A DNA stretch of 64,000 bases from Symbiodinium natans. Its lineage: Eukaryota; Sar; Dinophyceae; Suessiales; Symbiodiniaceae. Every line of letters starts with the position of its first letter. Position 1 is the stretch's first letter. Of this stretch, positions 35,701 to 47,400 are shown piece by piece. The notes below the pieces were generated by a model. The model was not told the DNA's origin. It did not search any database and was given only the letters and a program-made list of their open reading frames with translations. The stretch spans positions 1 to 64,000 of the forward strand of contig CAJNDS010000713.1 of assembly GCA_905221605.1 (NCBI GenBank), in the 5' to 3' direction. A program made the position numbers and the translations under genes.

Positions 35701-36918
35701 GCAGATCTTCAGGTTTCCGAAAATCTAACAGAACCCTAAGGCCCTAAACTCTAAAGCGCCCAAGAACACAACAAAAACCCCGGCGAATGTTGCACCTGGT
35801 GGATTCTCCTCGGCCGCACCCCGGGGCCCGAGATCATGAGCGGAACCCGCACAGATCCCTCCAACCTCGGGGGCACTTTGAGAAGGTGTTCTTTTCCGCC
35901 TTTGCGTCTGTGGGTGTGGTTACTTCTGAAATTTGTGTGAGGGGAATTCCCAACACCACAAACACCGGCTAATCCGATGGGATCATCTCAGGGACGGCTT
36001 TGTTTTCATCGCTCCAGGCTATATCGTGCCTCTGAAGGCGTTTAGAGCTCGTAACGTGTGGCATTGCAGCAAAAGAGCTGCCCGGCTTCTGGCTGCTGTT
36101 TTACGCAGAAGATACGCTACAACAGTTCCAGAGGCAACACAAGCGACCTCGGCCAGCACTCTGGGAAGGGTATTTTGCAAGTATGCTAATTCTATGGAAC
36201 TGCTGGGTGTCCGGAGGAAATTTCGGCGTTCGACTGTTGCGAGGGAGAGCGATTTCTACAAGGCGCGTGAGTTTTGAGGGCGGGCAGACGAGATGCATGG
36301 AGCTTTTCTGCCACTGTCGGTTCTCCAGCGCGTGATCACCATGATCTGAAAGCATCACCTCAGGAGACTTCATTTCGGATACTGCTTGAGAAGTCCCCTC
36401 AACCCCCCTCAACCGAAACCCTGAACAAGGAAACGTCGAAAGAGCTCCAGGTTACGGTACGTAGGTTCCGGCCTGGGTTCATGCCTTCATCTTCTCATCT
36501 CTGTCCTGTTTGGTTGCTAGTTGCTCCGACAAGAATGTTAGCCAGCGGGCTGCTCACCTGGCCATGCTTTGGTTTGTGAGCGCGTTCTGTTTTACAAAGA
36601 GCCCATCCTTTAAGGCGGCTTTGTAAAGCTTCAATTGCGACTGAAGTGCCACATAAGCGTTCTGGTCGCTTCCACTGTGCCGCAGGGCAGACAGGATCTG
36701 GCCGAGGAGTTTATCCGTCTCCACGCACATTGCCTTGGCAATGGTAAGTTCGCTGCAAGGCCGCCTAGCGGGCTACCATTCGTTACCCCATTGAAGCAGG
36801 CACTCTCTCTACGCTCTATGCTGCACATTGGGGAAGGATTGTAAATCTGGAGGGTGTTAGCTGCAAGAGATGGCCGAAAAAGGCAGCGCATGTGTAAAAC
36901 TAACATAGAGAGAGGAGA

Positions 36919-36957
<39 letters not shown>

Positions 36958-39900
36958 AGAGAGAGAGAGAGAGGCAGAGAGAGAGGGAGAGAGAGACGGA
37001 GAGAGAGAGAGAGAGAGCGAGCGAGAGAGAGGCACACAGACACACGTCGGATCAACGCTACAGGCTGTAACGTAGACAGCATTTTTGTTTATGGTCTCAG
37101 GCATCGGAGAGCCTCTTGCCACAAGATTACAAGACTCCGAAACGCCAGCGCTGCAGACATTTTCATATTCGGGGGTTTTCATGCGATTGCTAATTGGCTG
37201 TTTCATTTCGAGGCTTCCACACCTGAAGCTTCGCTCAAGTGATGCAAGCCAGGCGGCAAAGTAGATGCGGCGAAAGTTTTCGATGAGCGCCGGTCGGACT
37301 TGATCCAGGTCAAAGGTGCCCTGAGAAATGTGACTCAGGGTTCAAGCACTGGGAAACCTTCTTCACCATGTAGGACATAGTCCGACATGGGCTGAGTGTT
37401 GGGGACCTCTCACTCCTGAACATTGCTTCGGGCCTGGGATAGACTCTGAGACTAAACCCTAAACCCTAAACCCTAAACCCTAAACCCTAAACCCTAAACC
37501 CTAAACCCTAAACCCTAAACCCTAAACCCTAAACCCTAAACCCCAGACCCTGTTCCACCTTCGCCTTGGCAGCGTAGACGTCTGCAGGGTGCATCTCTTG
37601 CTCACTGACATACTTGGGCACGGCCTGGATGATGGACGGAGGGGCTTCAGATGGGCTCGACACAGCTTGCAGCGGGCACATTTCAACAAAAGGCGAGGAC
37701 CTCAAGTCAGGACCAACGGCCTATAAGCCCATGATTCCATTGATGCTGTTGGGGCTTTGGTGTACACCCGAGACACCGACATGCGTGGCTAAAGCCACCA
37801 GGGCACCAAGTCGCCCAGCGGCGGCACGGCGAAGAAGTAAGTGGAGTTAGTTTGATATGGTGGGTGCGGAATGGTGAAGGAGCAGTACCTGAGCCAGGAT
37901 CCATGGATGTCAAGCGTGCAAACTGCTCTTCTCTTGGATGGCCCTCGCTTGGAAGGCTTGAAAAGGTCTATGGCGCGCCTCTTTCTCCTTTCAGGAATTA
38001 GCCTTCCCGCATGGTAGAGCTGTCAGTTTCAGCAATTGCTAGCGTTGAGGGTGTGCTTTTGTGAGCGTTTGCTTTTTGCCGCGCCCTGAGCTTGCATCCC
38101 TGCCCCTCCTTAAGGGTTGTTCCGGCCCAATCGCCCGTATTACACACATGCAAACAGACGTACATAAATACATACATACATACATACATACATACATACA
38201 TACATACATACATACATACATAACTACATGCATAAAATATACATATATAATTATATATGTTCTATAATATATTTAATATGCATATATATATATATGCATA
38301 TGTGTGAGACGGAGAAAGAAAGGGAGCGTCTCTACTCGGAACACACTTTAGGGCAACATGAAGGCACCTGACGCCTAGTTAGATGATTTTGTTCGGCAAC
38401 CAAGCTTCACCGAACAGAAGTGATAAGGGAATGAAGAGGCACAGTCACAGCCTGTCACCTTTCTTCCCAGGTGCAGAAACTGTGGTGTGGAGGAGTGGAA
38501 AAGCCCGGCTTGCAGCAGGCTAGCGCAGTTCTCGGCGGTGATGTAGTCATAGTGGCCTCGCCGGATCAGGGGCACCCATACCAGCCCTGACATGCGATGT
38601 CCGGTTTCCTGGAGAGTTCAGAGAGGCAGTGTTTGGCTAAGAAGATGGAGAAGCTCTGGAGTTGGACCTTGCAATTCCAAATGGTGATGTCTAGAAGCTA
38701 CATCCAGAGGTGTCTTTCTCAACCCCATGAACCTCCATTGAGGGTCTTCGAGGGTTTTTAAAAGCCCGGCACCTGGTGCTGGCGCCCTGAGGTCAGTCGG
38801 ACGGTGAAGCCATGTCGTGGGATTCCTGAGGCCGTACAGCCGTACATTAGGGCGCCCATGATTTCGTTGCTCGGCTTCTCGGGCCTGAACGCGGCCTATG
38901 TAAGGGGCCTTTACGCGCCTGGCTGCGAAACCTCAACCATTCTAACTCACAGCTGCTAACCTTCTAGCTTACGTCCAGCTGCCGCCCTGTTCCACCTGAG
39001 TTTAAGATTATTTTGGGGAGAGGCGGCAGGAAAATCGCTCCAGATGGACATCGACAATTGACCTGTAAGCATGCAAGAAATGTCATATATGACCGATGAG
39101 GATTCTCTGAATTGCATTGGCCATCTGGAACAGTGCAAATGGACGGAGCGGAACATGATCGGTCACATGACTCAGTTTCATGCGTGAGTTGTGCCAGGCT
39201 AGTGGCGGAGAGAGTGGCTTCTCCCGCAGTATTACCTACCGTTCCAAGAGAACCACGTGCATGTCCAAGATGTTTCTTACCTGAACCAAATTGCCTGAAT
39301 GAGACGCGGTATGTGTAGGAAAGGTAAGGCCCGCACTGGTCTTTTCGCACCACGCCTTTTGCATATGTCGGCTTTGTGTCGGGCAGTGGGGGCTCCTGAA
39401 CTACTTTGCTTCGGGGGCATCAAAAAAGGTGGCCTAGGCAAATGACCAACAGAGGTGGCTTGCAAACTGGGCTTGCGTGGACAGCCACACCTGCCGTCTA
39501 CCTGCAGCTTACTATTTTCTACTGCACGGTTGAACGCTGGCAAACAGCTTGTAGGCCAGGTTCGCAGCGATAGGCATAGGCCAAAACGGGTACGGGCACA
39601 AATTACGTAGACCCACCGGCCAGGGTTGACGCAAAGCGTTAAAACATGTGAAAACCCACCTATAGTTCGGCTCACATCGGCACTGGAAATCCGAAGCCGA
39701 CGCCTGTAGCCCGCGACCAAGCGCGCGCCGCTTGGCCGACTTTGCCTACACCCTTGAAGGGGTCCTGAGCATTTGGCAGAAGTTGGGACATCTCGGGTTT
39801 AAGGCGAAATTTTGAGATGCCTCTGAGGCACCCCTGTAGATTGCTTAAGTACCTTTGTTCGTCTGGTACCTTTGTTCTGACAGTTTCCTGGTTTGGGGCC

Positions 39901-42900
39901 TGGCTGCGGAAGAGAGAAGGATTAGGATTCCATGGTTTGAAGAAGTAGCTGAGGAAAGAGGAGATTAACACCCTCCAAGGCATGTCATGAACTAGAGCCA
40001 GGAGTAACCTGGGAATACAAAAGGGTGCCCTTTTGGTTTACAGGGGCTTCTAACCCTAGAGACGGGAATAAGAGCCTACTCTGAGTCCTGGGTGAATGCC
40101 CTTGTATTTGGTGCACCACATCGACCCACTTAAACATAGAAAACCGAATGCAGGAAGCTACGGAGCCATCTCATACCATCTGCTCTCTCCCCACCCTAAC
40201 CCTGGCGTCCGCACACGCGTGTAGGTCGTTGACGATACCCCCCGGCCCCCCCCCACCCCCAGAAGCGCAGGCAATCTGGGTCAAGGAGCGACGTCGTGCT
40301 TCCCAAGCCTGTCAAGCCCAGCACCTGCATGGACCTTCCAAGTTTTGGGTTCGTGGAGGTGGTCAGTGGTTGCCCGAAACTTTCTTGGTGAAAGAGGGGG
40401 TAAAGCGAACTCTCATCACTGCTGGTATTTTCATTCTTGGGGGTGGGATAAGGGGCACTGTGAAATTTGCTACTCTTATCCTTACAAAGTTATCTTGTAC
40501 GAGCTTTGAAGAGGTTTCGGGCTCAGCGGGGGAAGCTCAATGAGTGCCTAACACCCTAAACCCTAAACCCTAAACGCAAAACCCAAGTGAGGCTCGGGAA
40601 GTGCCTCTGGTCCTTTCGTTGAGCTTGAAGTTCCGGAGAGCCCTGAACCCACACCTGAACCTTATGAGCCCCAATCCCCGGATAAGAGCCACAAACTTCT
40701 CTGGACTTCAACTGCTTAGGGTTTTGGAGTTTGGGTCGGGAGAAGACTGAGAATCGATAAATTCAACTGGAAAGCATCAGAAGGATGAGGACCCATGTAA
40801 GGGGCCTTCACGAAGTGGTGTGCATCACATGACATCACGGCAGGAAGATGCAAACGCAGTGGCATCAACTGTATATAGCGCTCCTTTCGATCGAAAAACC
40901 TCGCAAGCAACTTGTGGTCTCCGTTGCGAGTTTGAAACGGTTGACCCGATTCATGCAAAAAAAGTGTACGTACAAGAACAGGTCTGCTTGAATTGAAGGC
41001 GTGCAAGGCCTTGCCCCACATCGTGATGTTGTAGCCGTGGTCTGCCAGGACATCTATGAACGTGCCGCTAGTGTTCTGCTTCGCCGCGACCGCCCGACAC
41101 TCCTGCCACAGTGAAAGCAGACAAACGGTCAGGGTCTTGGCTTTCGATAGCAAAGGCAATTCCAGTGAAAGCAAAACAAGAACAGCCCAAGGCAAAGTGA
41201 AGCCTCCGTAATGAACGGACTCTGCTGATACCCAGGGCTCGCCCGTGAGAACCCTGAACCCTGAACCCTAAACCCTGCCTCCAAGGAGAAGGCTTCGACG
41301 CAGCGCTGGTCGACGTGTGTGCGGGAGCCATTTACCCGAGCCTCACAGCAGGAGGGATCATTGCAATTTGCCCTAAACCCTAAACCCTAAACCCTAAACC
41401 CTAAACCCTTCGAACCCCTCTAGGGTTAAAATCTACCTAAATCCTAAACCCCTATAGGGTTTTTTCTACCTAAATCCTCAAGGGGGATTCTTAGTCGCGA
41501 CTCCAACTAATGAGCTGGATCTTGAGGACTTGGAGCATTGGGCCTCCTCTGGCCGCTGGCGTGTTGAAACCGTGTAGTAGGTTTATGATTTTAGGTAGGG
41601 CTCTATTGAGGTTCCCTGGTGCAAGGAGGTCCGGGAAACGTTCGGTCTGCGGTCCCTCCCTGACTTTGTCCATCTTGTGTTGCTGGATAATGCTGCCTGC
41701 TGTGTGCTGCACTTTGCGCTTACTTGCGACTTTATCTATACCCTACAGCACCGTATCTTGCCCACCACTTCTCAACAGAAAAAGAAGCTGATCGGGCGAG
41801 CATGGGCGAGCCCTGTGACGAGGGCAAACATGCTATTGGCAGACATTCTTCACTCCGCAAGGACTGGCAAGGACCTGTGTCATGCGTGCTATCATAGGCA
41901 CACAAGGCCAAAAGCGGGCCAAGGGGGGATAAAGTATGGGTCACAACAAATCTAGCACCCATATCCTGCCACACTGCTCGGGGGTGAAGCTTCACGTCGG
42001 GAGCCTACACAGAGTGATTCTGCGTGTCTCGTGCTTCAACCAGCGAGCCCATATTATCACAGTCTCTTTCCGTAGACTCTGCCTCGTTTTGGGGTGTTTG
42101 TGGGGAGGCTTTGGCTGATTCTTGCCACGGAGCGATGCCCATGAAGTTATCCCACACTCGGATTTGTGATACAGATCTGCCAGTGAGCATGGATGCACCT
42201 CAGGGCACGCTTGCACAGGGTTATGACGATGGGACAGAAGTCTGACTTGACCTGAGTTCCAGTAGTGTTCCACGAGAGTCCTGCTCTTGTCTTGCAAGAT
42301 CATCTTCGAGAATCAGCTAGAAGCCTCACATATGGAAACTCGTGACTCGCCGAGAGTGAACCCTCCCACCTCCCACTTCACCCCCCGCCCCCCCTCCCCC
42401 CTCCCATGCAGATTCCAGATCACAGGCGATATTGGCTGGGTCTTGTAACATAAAGGCTTGCAAGAACAGGAGTCCCCTGTGCAAACTCCTGCTTTTAAGC
42501 GCCCGGCGTGCGGGCACACAAAGCGGCGAAGAGGTGTAGGTGTTGGCAAACTGGGCGCCTTTCGGAAAAGCCATCTGCAGTTTGAAGAGCCAAAGCCGGA
42601 TACAGGTAGAAATGGCACCATCGTCAACCGGGCGATCTATCTGAGTCTTCTTAAGGTGCATTGCATTGCTGCTGCAGGAAGTGGGAAGTGGCCCCAGGTA
42701 CATATGCACCAGCCGAGGAATGAATTCTCACGCACCTTATGGTGCGTTCCAAGAAGTTGCAGACCCCAGCACCCGCCCCAAACCCCAGGACCCATCAACC
42801 ACCTTGAAGGTCTTTCTACTCCCACATCACGAGCCCAGCTGCTGTATCTGATCATTGCCATGCAGAAGGGTGTTGCTGATACCATTCTCGTCTTCCCTGT

Positions 42901-43832
42901 GTGTGTGTTCTAAACCCTAAACCCTAAACCCTAAACCCTAAACCCTAAACCCTGAACCCTGAACCCTGAACCCCAAACCCTAAACCCCTTACATGAATGG
43001 CCCCTGCCAATGCCTCTCTTGGCCAGTGCCTGCAGGTGCTTCAATGGAAGCTTCACCTGTGGAGATTCCTCATCCAGCAGCCGGCCATCCATCTCCTGAG
43101 TGGCTTGCTTAATATGCTTTACCTTTGGGGTTCGGGGTTTCAGGTTTAGGGCCCTTTAGTGCCTAAACCTTAAACCCTAAACCCTAAACACTAAAACCCT
43201 AAATCTCAAACCCTAAACCCTATAAATCCTAACGTCTGCCTAGCTGGAGCATGTTTGAGTAAAGCGAAATTCAACGCATTGCCACTCCCACATCCCCATC
43301 GCCTGTTTTGGGGGATGCCAAGCCTGGAGTCGGTGATTCTTCGTATTTTCACGACATCTTGAAGTGCCCTTTGTGCATTGTGGGGGCTGCTGAACACATG
43401 TAGGATTCCCCTCCACCCCCCCCCCCCCCCCCCCCCGGACGTCCCTCGCCCAAGGGACACTAACAACCCTCATGCAGCTTATGGTGCCCACACCTAAACT
43501 ACACCTGGAAGTATGGGACTTAAAGCTCAGTTTCGTCGACCATGAGGAACAGAATGTGCGGCTTTGACCTGCGCTTCCACGCGCCATGTGCAGCACCAGT
43601 CCAGAGAGAGGCCTCGGCCACTGTCGTTCTGGTGGGGGAAGGGTGAAGGCTTGAAGCGTGAAGCTTGAGCACAGCACCTAAACACAGACTACAAACACAA
43701 CTAGGCAACCATATCTTCAGAGGCTGCTCTAGGCTACGAAAAGCTTCGCAGCCGGTGCTTGATCATCTGCAGTAAGGGCGGCACCAGCAGCAGGAGCCAC
43801 CTTGCGGCCATCCGAGGTCTACATGAAGCCAT
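32736..43832 (-). CDS. sulfatase B, arylsulfatase-K-like paralogue with signal peptide
   Basis: Exons: 43768-43832 (MAARWLLLLVPPLLQ signal peptide), 43535 to about 43628, 43014-43095, 42508-42558, about 42130-42198, 41010-41102, 38459-38556, 37559-37665, 37258-37320, 36653-36733, 36290-36358, 35820-35858, about 35330-35375, 34436-34467, 34253-34321, 33836-33944, 33329-33421, about 32736-32816. Junction phases agree at nearly all sites. Motifs in order: KPHILFLMVD|EMDGRLLDEE, SPLCVPAR|ASMLTGR (formylglycine Cys split from its downstream part by a GC-AG intron), FIDVLADHGYNITMWGK, MHPADVYAAKAK, MCVETDKLLGQILSAL, SDHGDHALENRQWQKSSM, VRVPLMISGPG, DIYPTVLDMAGIP, VVAEYHDSYSRTGTYMVR, PPQLFNLSVDPWE. 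The order and the C-terminal extension match ARSK-type sulfatases. Intron positions match gene A, so the two arose by tandem duplication. The region between 41010 and 38556 still lacks one expected exon. The product is predicted to be secretory or lysosomal. Confidence 0.85.
34751..34912. repeat. longest TTTAGGG telomere-like array (about 23 units)
   Basis: Almost perfect (TTTAGGG)n with two TTTCGGG units and one inserted ATA. It lies in a sulfatase B intron and abuts an inverted-repeat element with no spacer. Confidence 0.97.
34912..34994. mobile_element. GGGTTTACGA-family element whose left end is replaced by telomere repeat
   Basis: The copy starts inside the family consensus at TACCTTGTTGGGGTCC, continues with AAGGGGATCCTACAAATT and ends at ATCGTAAACTTGC. 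The usual left inverted repeat is absent, and the (TTTAGGG)n array occupies its place. Confidence 0.75.
36905..37035. repeat. GA microsatellite
   Basis: About 130 bp of GA dinucleotides inside the sulfatase B intron between exons 36653-36733 and 37258-37320. The Ser/Leu-rich and Arg/Glu-rich frames across it are artefacts. Confidence 0.95.
37452..37543. repeat. CCCTAAA telomere-like array
   Basis: About thirteen near-perfect CCCTAAA units. The array ends about 16 bp from the donor site of the sulfatase B exon at 37559-37665. Confidence 0.97.
38157..38300. repeat. TACA tetranucleotide and ATATAT microsatellite
   Basis: About 16 TACA units are followed by an AT-rich stretch. Located in the sulfatase B intron upstream of exon 37559-37665 in reading direction. 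Confidence 0.95.
40007..40055. repeat. short dispersed repeat, copy 1
   Basis: The segment around CAAAAGGGTGCCCTTTTGG then TTTACAGGGGCTT is matched at about 59476-59520 (AACAAAAGGGTGCCCTGTTTGG then TTTAAAGTGGCTT). The core AAAAGGGTGCCCTTTT is itself palindromic. Confidence 0.55.
41371..41410. repeat. CCCTAAA telomere-like tract
   Basis: Five to six units, followed by degenerate ACCTAAATCC words. In a sulfatase B intron. Confidence 0.9.
42908..42987. repeat. CCCTAAA/CCCTGAA telomere-like array
   Basis: About eleven units; the second half has switched to CCCTGAA. It lies about 25 bp below the boundary of the sulfatase B exon at 43014-43095. Confidence 0.95.
43155..43222. repeat. degenerate CCCTAAA tract
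   Basis: CCCTAAA, CACTAAA and CCTTAAA units, just 5' of the sulfatase B exon at 43014-43095 in reading direction. Confidence 0.85.
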
Positions 43833-44444
43833 GGTTAGAACGTAGGCTGTGCGCCATTGCGCACGCCAGGCAGGCTCAGGGCCAACATGCCAGCGAGCTG
43901 AATCGTGAGAGGATATGCAGTGAGGATAGCACACACACACGTCTGTATTTGGTTTGTGTTAGGCAGAAAAAGCTACAGGATTCGGGCCCTGGGGTATGGA
44001 CGGTGTAAGCTCACAGCGAAGAGGAAGGCCTGCAATCTCCAAAGACCACGGTACCCAGGGGCAGCGAAATTCGGGGCCGGCATCTGCTGAAGCACTGTAG
44101 CTACAAGTTTCGCCATCGTATAAGCTTGCACATTCAAAGACTGAAATTCATGCAATACCGATGTACTTTCGTGCGGGGGATGTCGATGGATGGCTAGATT
44201 GGGGAGGGATTCAACAGAGTTCGTGTCTGTTCCACATGTTCCACTGCACGTCTGCACGCAGAGATGCTGGTGTCTGCACATCTGTGACACCTTGGCAGAT
44301 TACTCAGATTCACCTTGCTCGATGGGCGACAGCTCGCACCGACGTTGTCTCGGACAGACATCGGTGCCGCGGCCGCGAATCGGGGAAAGTGCTGTGCGCA
44401 CAGCCAGCATAGCAGATTCAGCCACGCAGCTGAGCGAGAGAACA
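43833..44444. other. spacer between acyltransferase stop and sulfatase B start
   Basis: About 600 bp with no recognised exon. The short spacing and common strand fit a unidirectional gene block. Confidence 0.5.
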
Positions 44445-47400
44445 TTAGCAGGTGTGTTTGTGAAGCACTCGCTTCTGGAAAAAGTAGCGCCGCTTTACAT
44501 GGCCCCAGCTGAGCTGGGGCAAGATGAGGATGTAGTGTCCCACTGGGCCGACCGTGCTTGTGAAGGCCAAACATGCCAGGAGGATGGAAGCTGGAAGCAG
44601 AAGCCCCGTAAAGTCCCAACTTAACAGGAAGATCAGAGATTGGAAAAGCTCCGTCATCCGGTCTCGGAAGAGGAAGTGGATGACATAGCAACCGAGCGTC
44701 GTGTTTCCCCACCATCTGGCGCTGACTGACCAGTAAGAAGTACCCAAAGCAAAAAGGGCCGGCTGCAAGGTTGTAGCCGCCAGCTCCACAACAAACCAGT
44801 TTGTATCGGCTCCACTCTCAAGCATGTCATTGGGGTAGTGGAACAGGGCCATGAACATACCTGGTGGTGACACATCACCCAGTGAGCTACTCTCTTTTCT
44901 CCATCTTCAACGAAACAATTGACGATCTTAAGACTCTTGAAGTCTTCTTTTCTCCCCCCCCCCCCCCCAGAATCGCAGGTTTGCTCCATCCTATCAAAAC
45001 GAACTCTGAGTAACCCGAGACCCTAAACAACTACAACTATGACACATGATGCAAAACTTCTGCAGCCGGGCTGCCCAGTATCATACTCCCCGCTGTGGCT
45101 GCAGACGCCCAGGTTGGGCCCCGTGGAAGCCGTGGGGATAGCCAGGCAACGATGCGGCGGAGGTAGTGGAAGCAAAACCTCTTCCAGAACTTCTCAAGGA
45201 CTTTTAGGGTTTAGGGTCCTAGGTTGTCGCATCTCAGCATCTCTAAGGAAGGTTGGGCGACTATATCGCAATGTGAAGGATATGCATATAGACCCGCGCC
45301 AATCTTCGACAGTCATTATGTTACATCACTCCTGCAGCACCAAGCCAGGAAGCACGTAGAAAGTGGCGTACCACTCAACCCAGCGAATCCACACCCAGCA
45401 GCCGTCCAGGAACCACGTGACAAAGAACCTTTTGGCTTTCGAACAGCGGCAAGGAAAGTCTCTACAGCAAGTTCAGCAAGTTCATTGCGGCTCGTTTTTT
45501 CGCCCTGTTGTCAACCTTCGGGCGTCGGGGGGGGGGGGGTTGCGGGTTCAAGGTTGGGATGTACAGGACTGCTTACCGTTGGGGCCTCTCTTGTCGGATG
45601 AGTGTCCGAGGTTTGGCTTCGGGCTTCAGAGTATTTGGGCTTGGCTGCTCTCACTTAACTCTTGAAGTTAGGCGCAAGGGCTGCGTGTTGCAGAGAAGGC
45701 TGAAAGGTTTGGAGGCTTCAAAGGCTACAGCATCTACTCGGAGTGTACTGGCGTTGGTGCCGTTAGCCCCAGATGAATCTTACGATTGGTCGGAGGGAGA
45801 AGGCGTCTCGGCCTCGCCATTAGGCCGACTTGCTGTGATGTGCTGTGATTCCTTCGTGGGCTGTTCTTGCACCCTCAACAGCATTTTCCCAGGCAGGTAG
45901 GCAAGAAGTCGGCAAGAGCTGCAATGCAAACACTGTATCCTGCAGTTGTGACGCCTCATTGCCGCCTCATTGCCTCGGACTGTCCAGCGTGAGCGAAGTT
46001 GGGCTTGCTGGTACCACACTGAAACTGCGCGTCAGGACCCCTAGAAGTCAGCAGGCGCGGTAGCGGCTCAGCGGGCATAACCCAGCGAGGAGCAAACAGT
46101 TGCCAAGCAGGATCACCCCCATCGAAATGGTAGATGTTGGCCGACAGCTGCGCGAAAGAGTCGGAAGTTCGCACAGCCACATTCTCTCCACACCAGATGC
46201 GGATTGCAGCGGCGATCGCTTCGCAGCAGCGCTCGCCACAGATCGCCAGGGGGTGGCGTCCAGGTGCAGGGACTTCGTGGAATTCTGCCTCTGCGAAACT
46301 GAAGACGATCACACCTTCACCTTCCGGCGCAGTCACCACTATGGGGCCGCGCTCACCTTGCAGCTCCACCAGCAAGAGCAACAAGACCTCCTGCGCACGT
46401 GGGAGAGCCATCTTCAGCTGCTGCCGCAGATGCCAAGCTTGGCCGAGCTCATGTGTACTGTTCACCATCCTCACAAACACGCGCGGGGCCGCCGCCGGCA
46501 CATCGCCCTGCCCAAGAAATCTTTGAGCTCGCCGTCTCATGTCATCGTGCGTACGTGGATCCTCCAGGTTGGCATGCCAGAAGCTGCCTCCCCAGCATGT
46601 TCCCAAGAACACGTCGTGTTCCTCCGCACACCGACGCTCTGTGTATGTCAAGAAGTCTTGAAACCCCACATTGATGCAGTGTACGATGCCCTGCAAGGAG
46701 CTGCGCGTCCAGTCAAAAGGGTAGGACTTCTTTCGTAGATCCAACAGCTGCAGTGCGTAGGTTGGTGCACAGTAGCAGCCAATACTCACAAACTCGGTGC
46801 GGTTGATGAACTCCGCGGCTTTCACGCCGTGCAGATTCAGAGCACTCCGGCGCTCCGGCGGCGTCATTTCCGCCCTGAAATGGCAGGCGTGCATGCTGGG
46901 ATCCTCCAAGTGTGCATCCCATTGAGCTTGCGACGGCACCTCGCGAACCTCCGGAGGTGGCTGGGGCCGCCACTCGGGAGCAGAGGCACTCAGCGTGCTT
47001 AGCGAACTTAGCGTACTCACGGTTTCCAACGCGTCGGCCGCCTGGCCCTTGTCGACCGTCTCCAACTTTTGGACCGTCTGCGCCTGATCCTCGTTCGAGT
47101 CAGGCACGCTAACCTCATCGCCGTTCGCCTCCTCCAGCAAGTTCCAGATCTCCGGCCCCAGCAACTTCCACAACTTCTCGCAGGCAGAAAGGAATTGACA
47201 TGCAGTGACACCAAATCCCATCGCCGGCAGCGCCACAGAGGTTGCAAATGCTGCCGATGCTGATGCCCAACCTCCACCTGGCGCAGCAATTGCAGCAAAC
47301 GAAATCGAAAGTGGCAGCGCGTCCATCACCATTGCTGATGTAATCTGGACGTGATGCTGCGCCAGTTCAGAAACTCAGGGCACCCCTCTAGACAGGAAAG

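Noticed and set aside
36631-37206. 191-aa Ser/Leu-rich frame
   Set aside because: It runs through a GA microsatellite. The real sulfatase exon on this strand (36653-36733) is in a different, shorter frame with family motifs.
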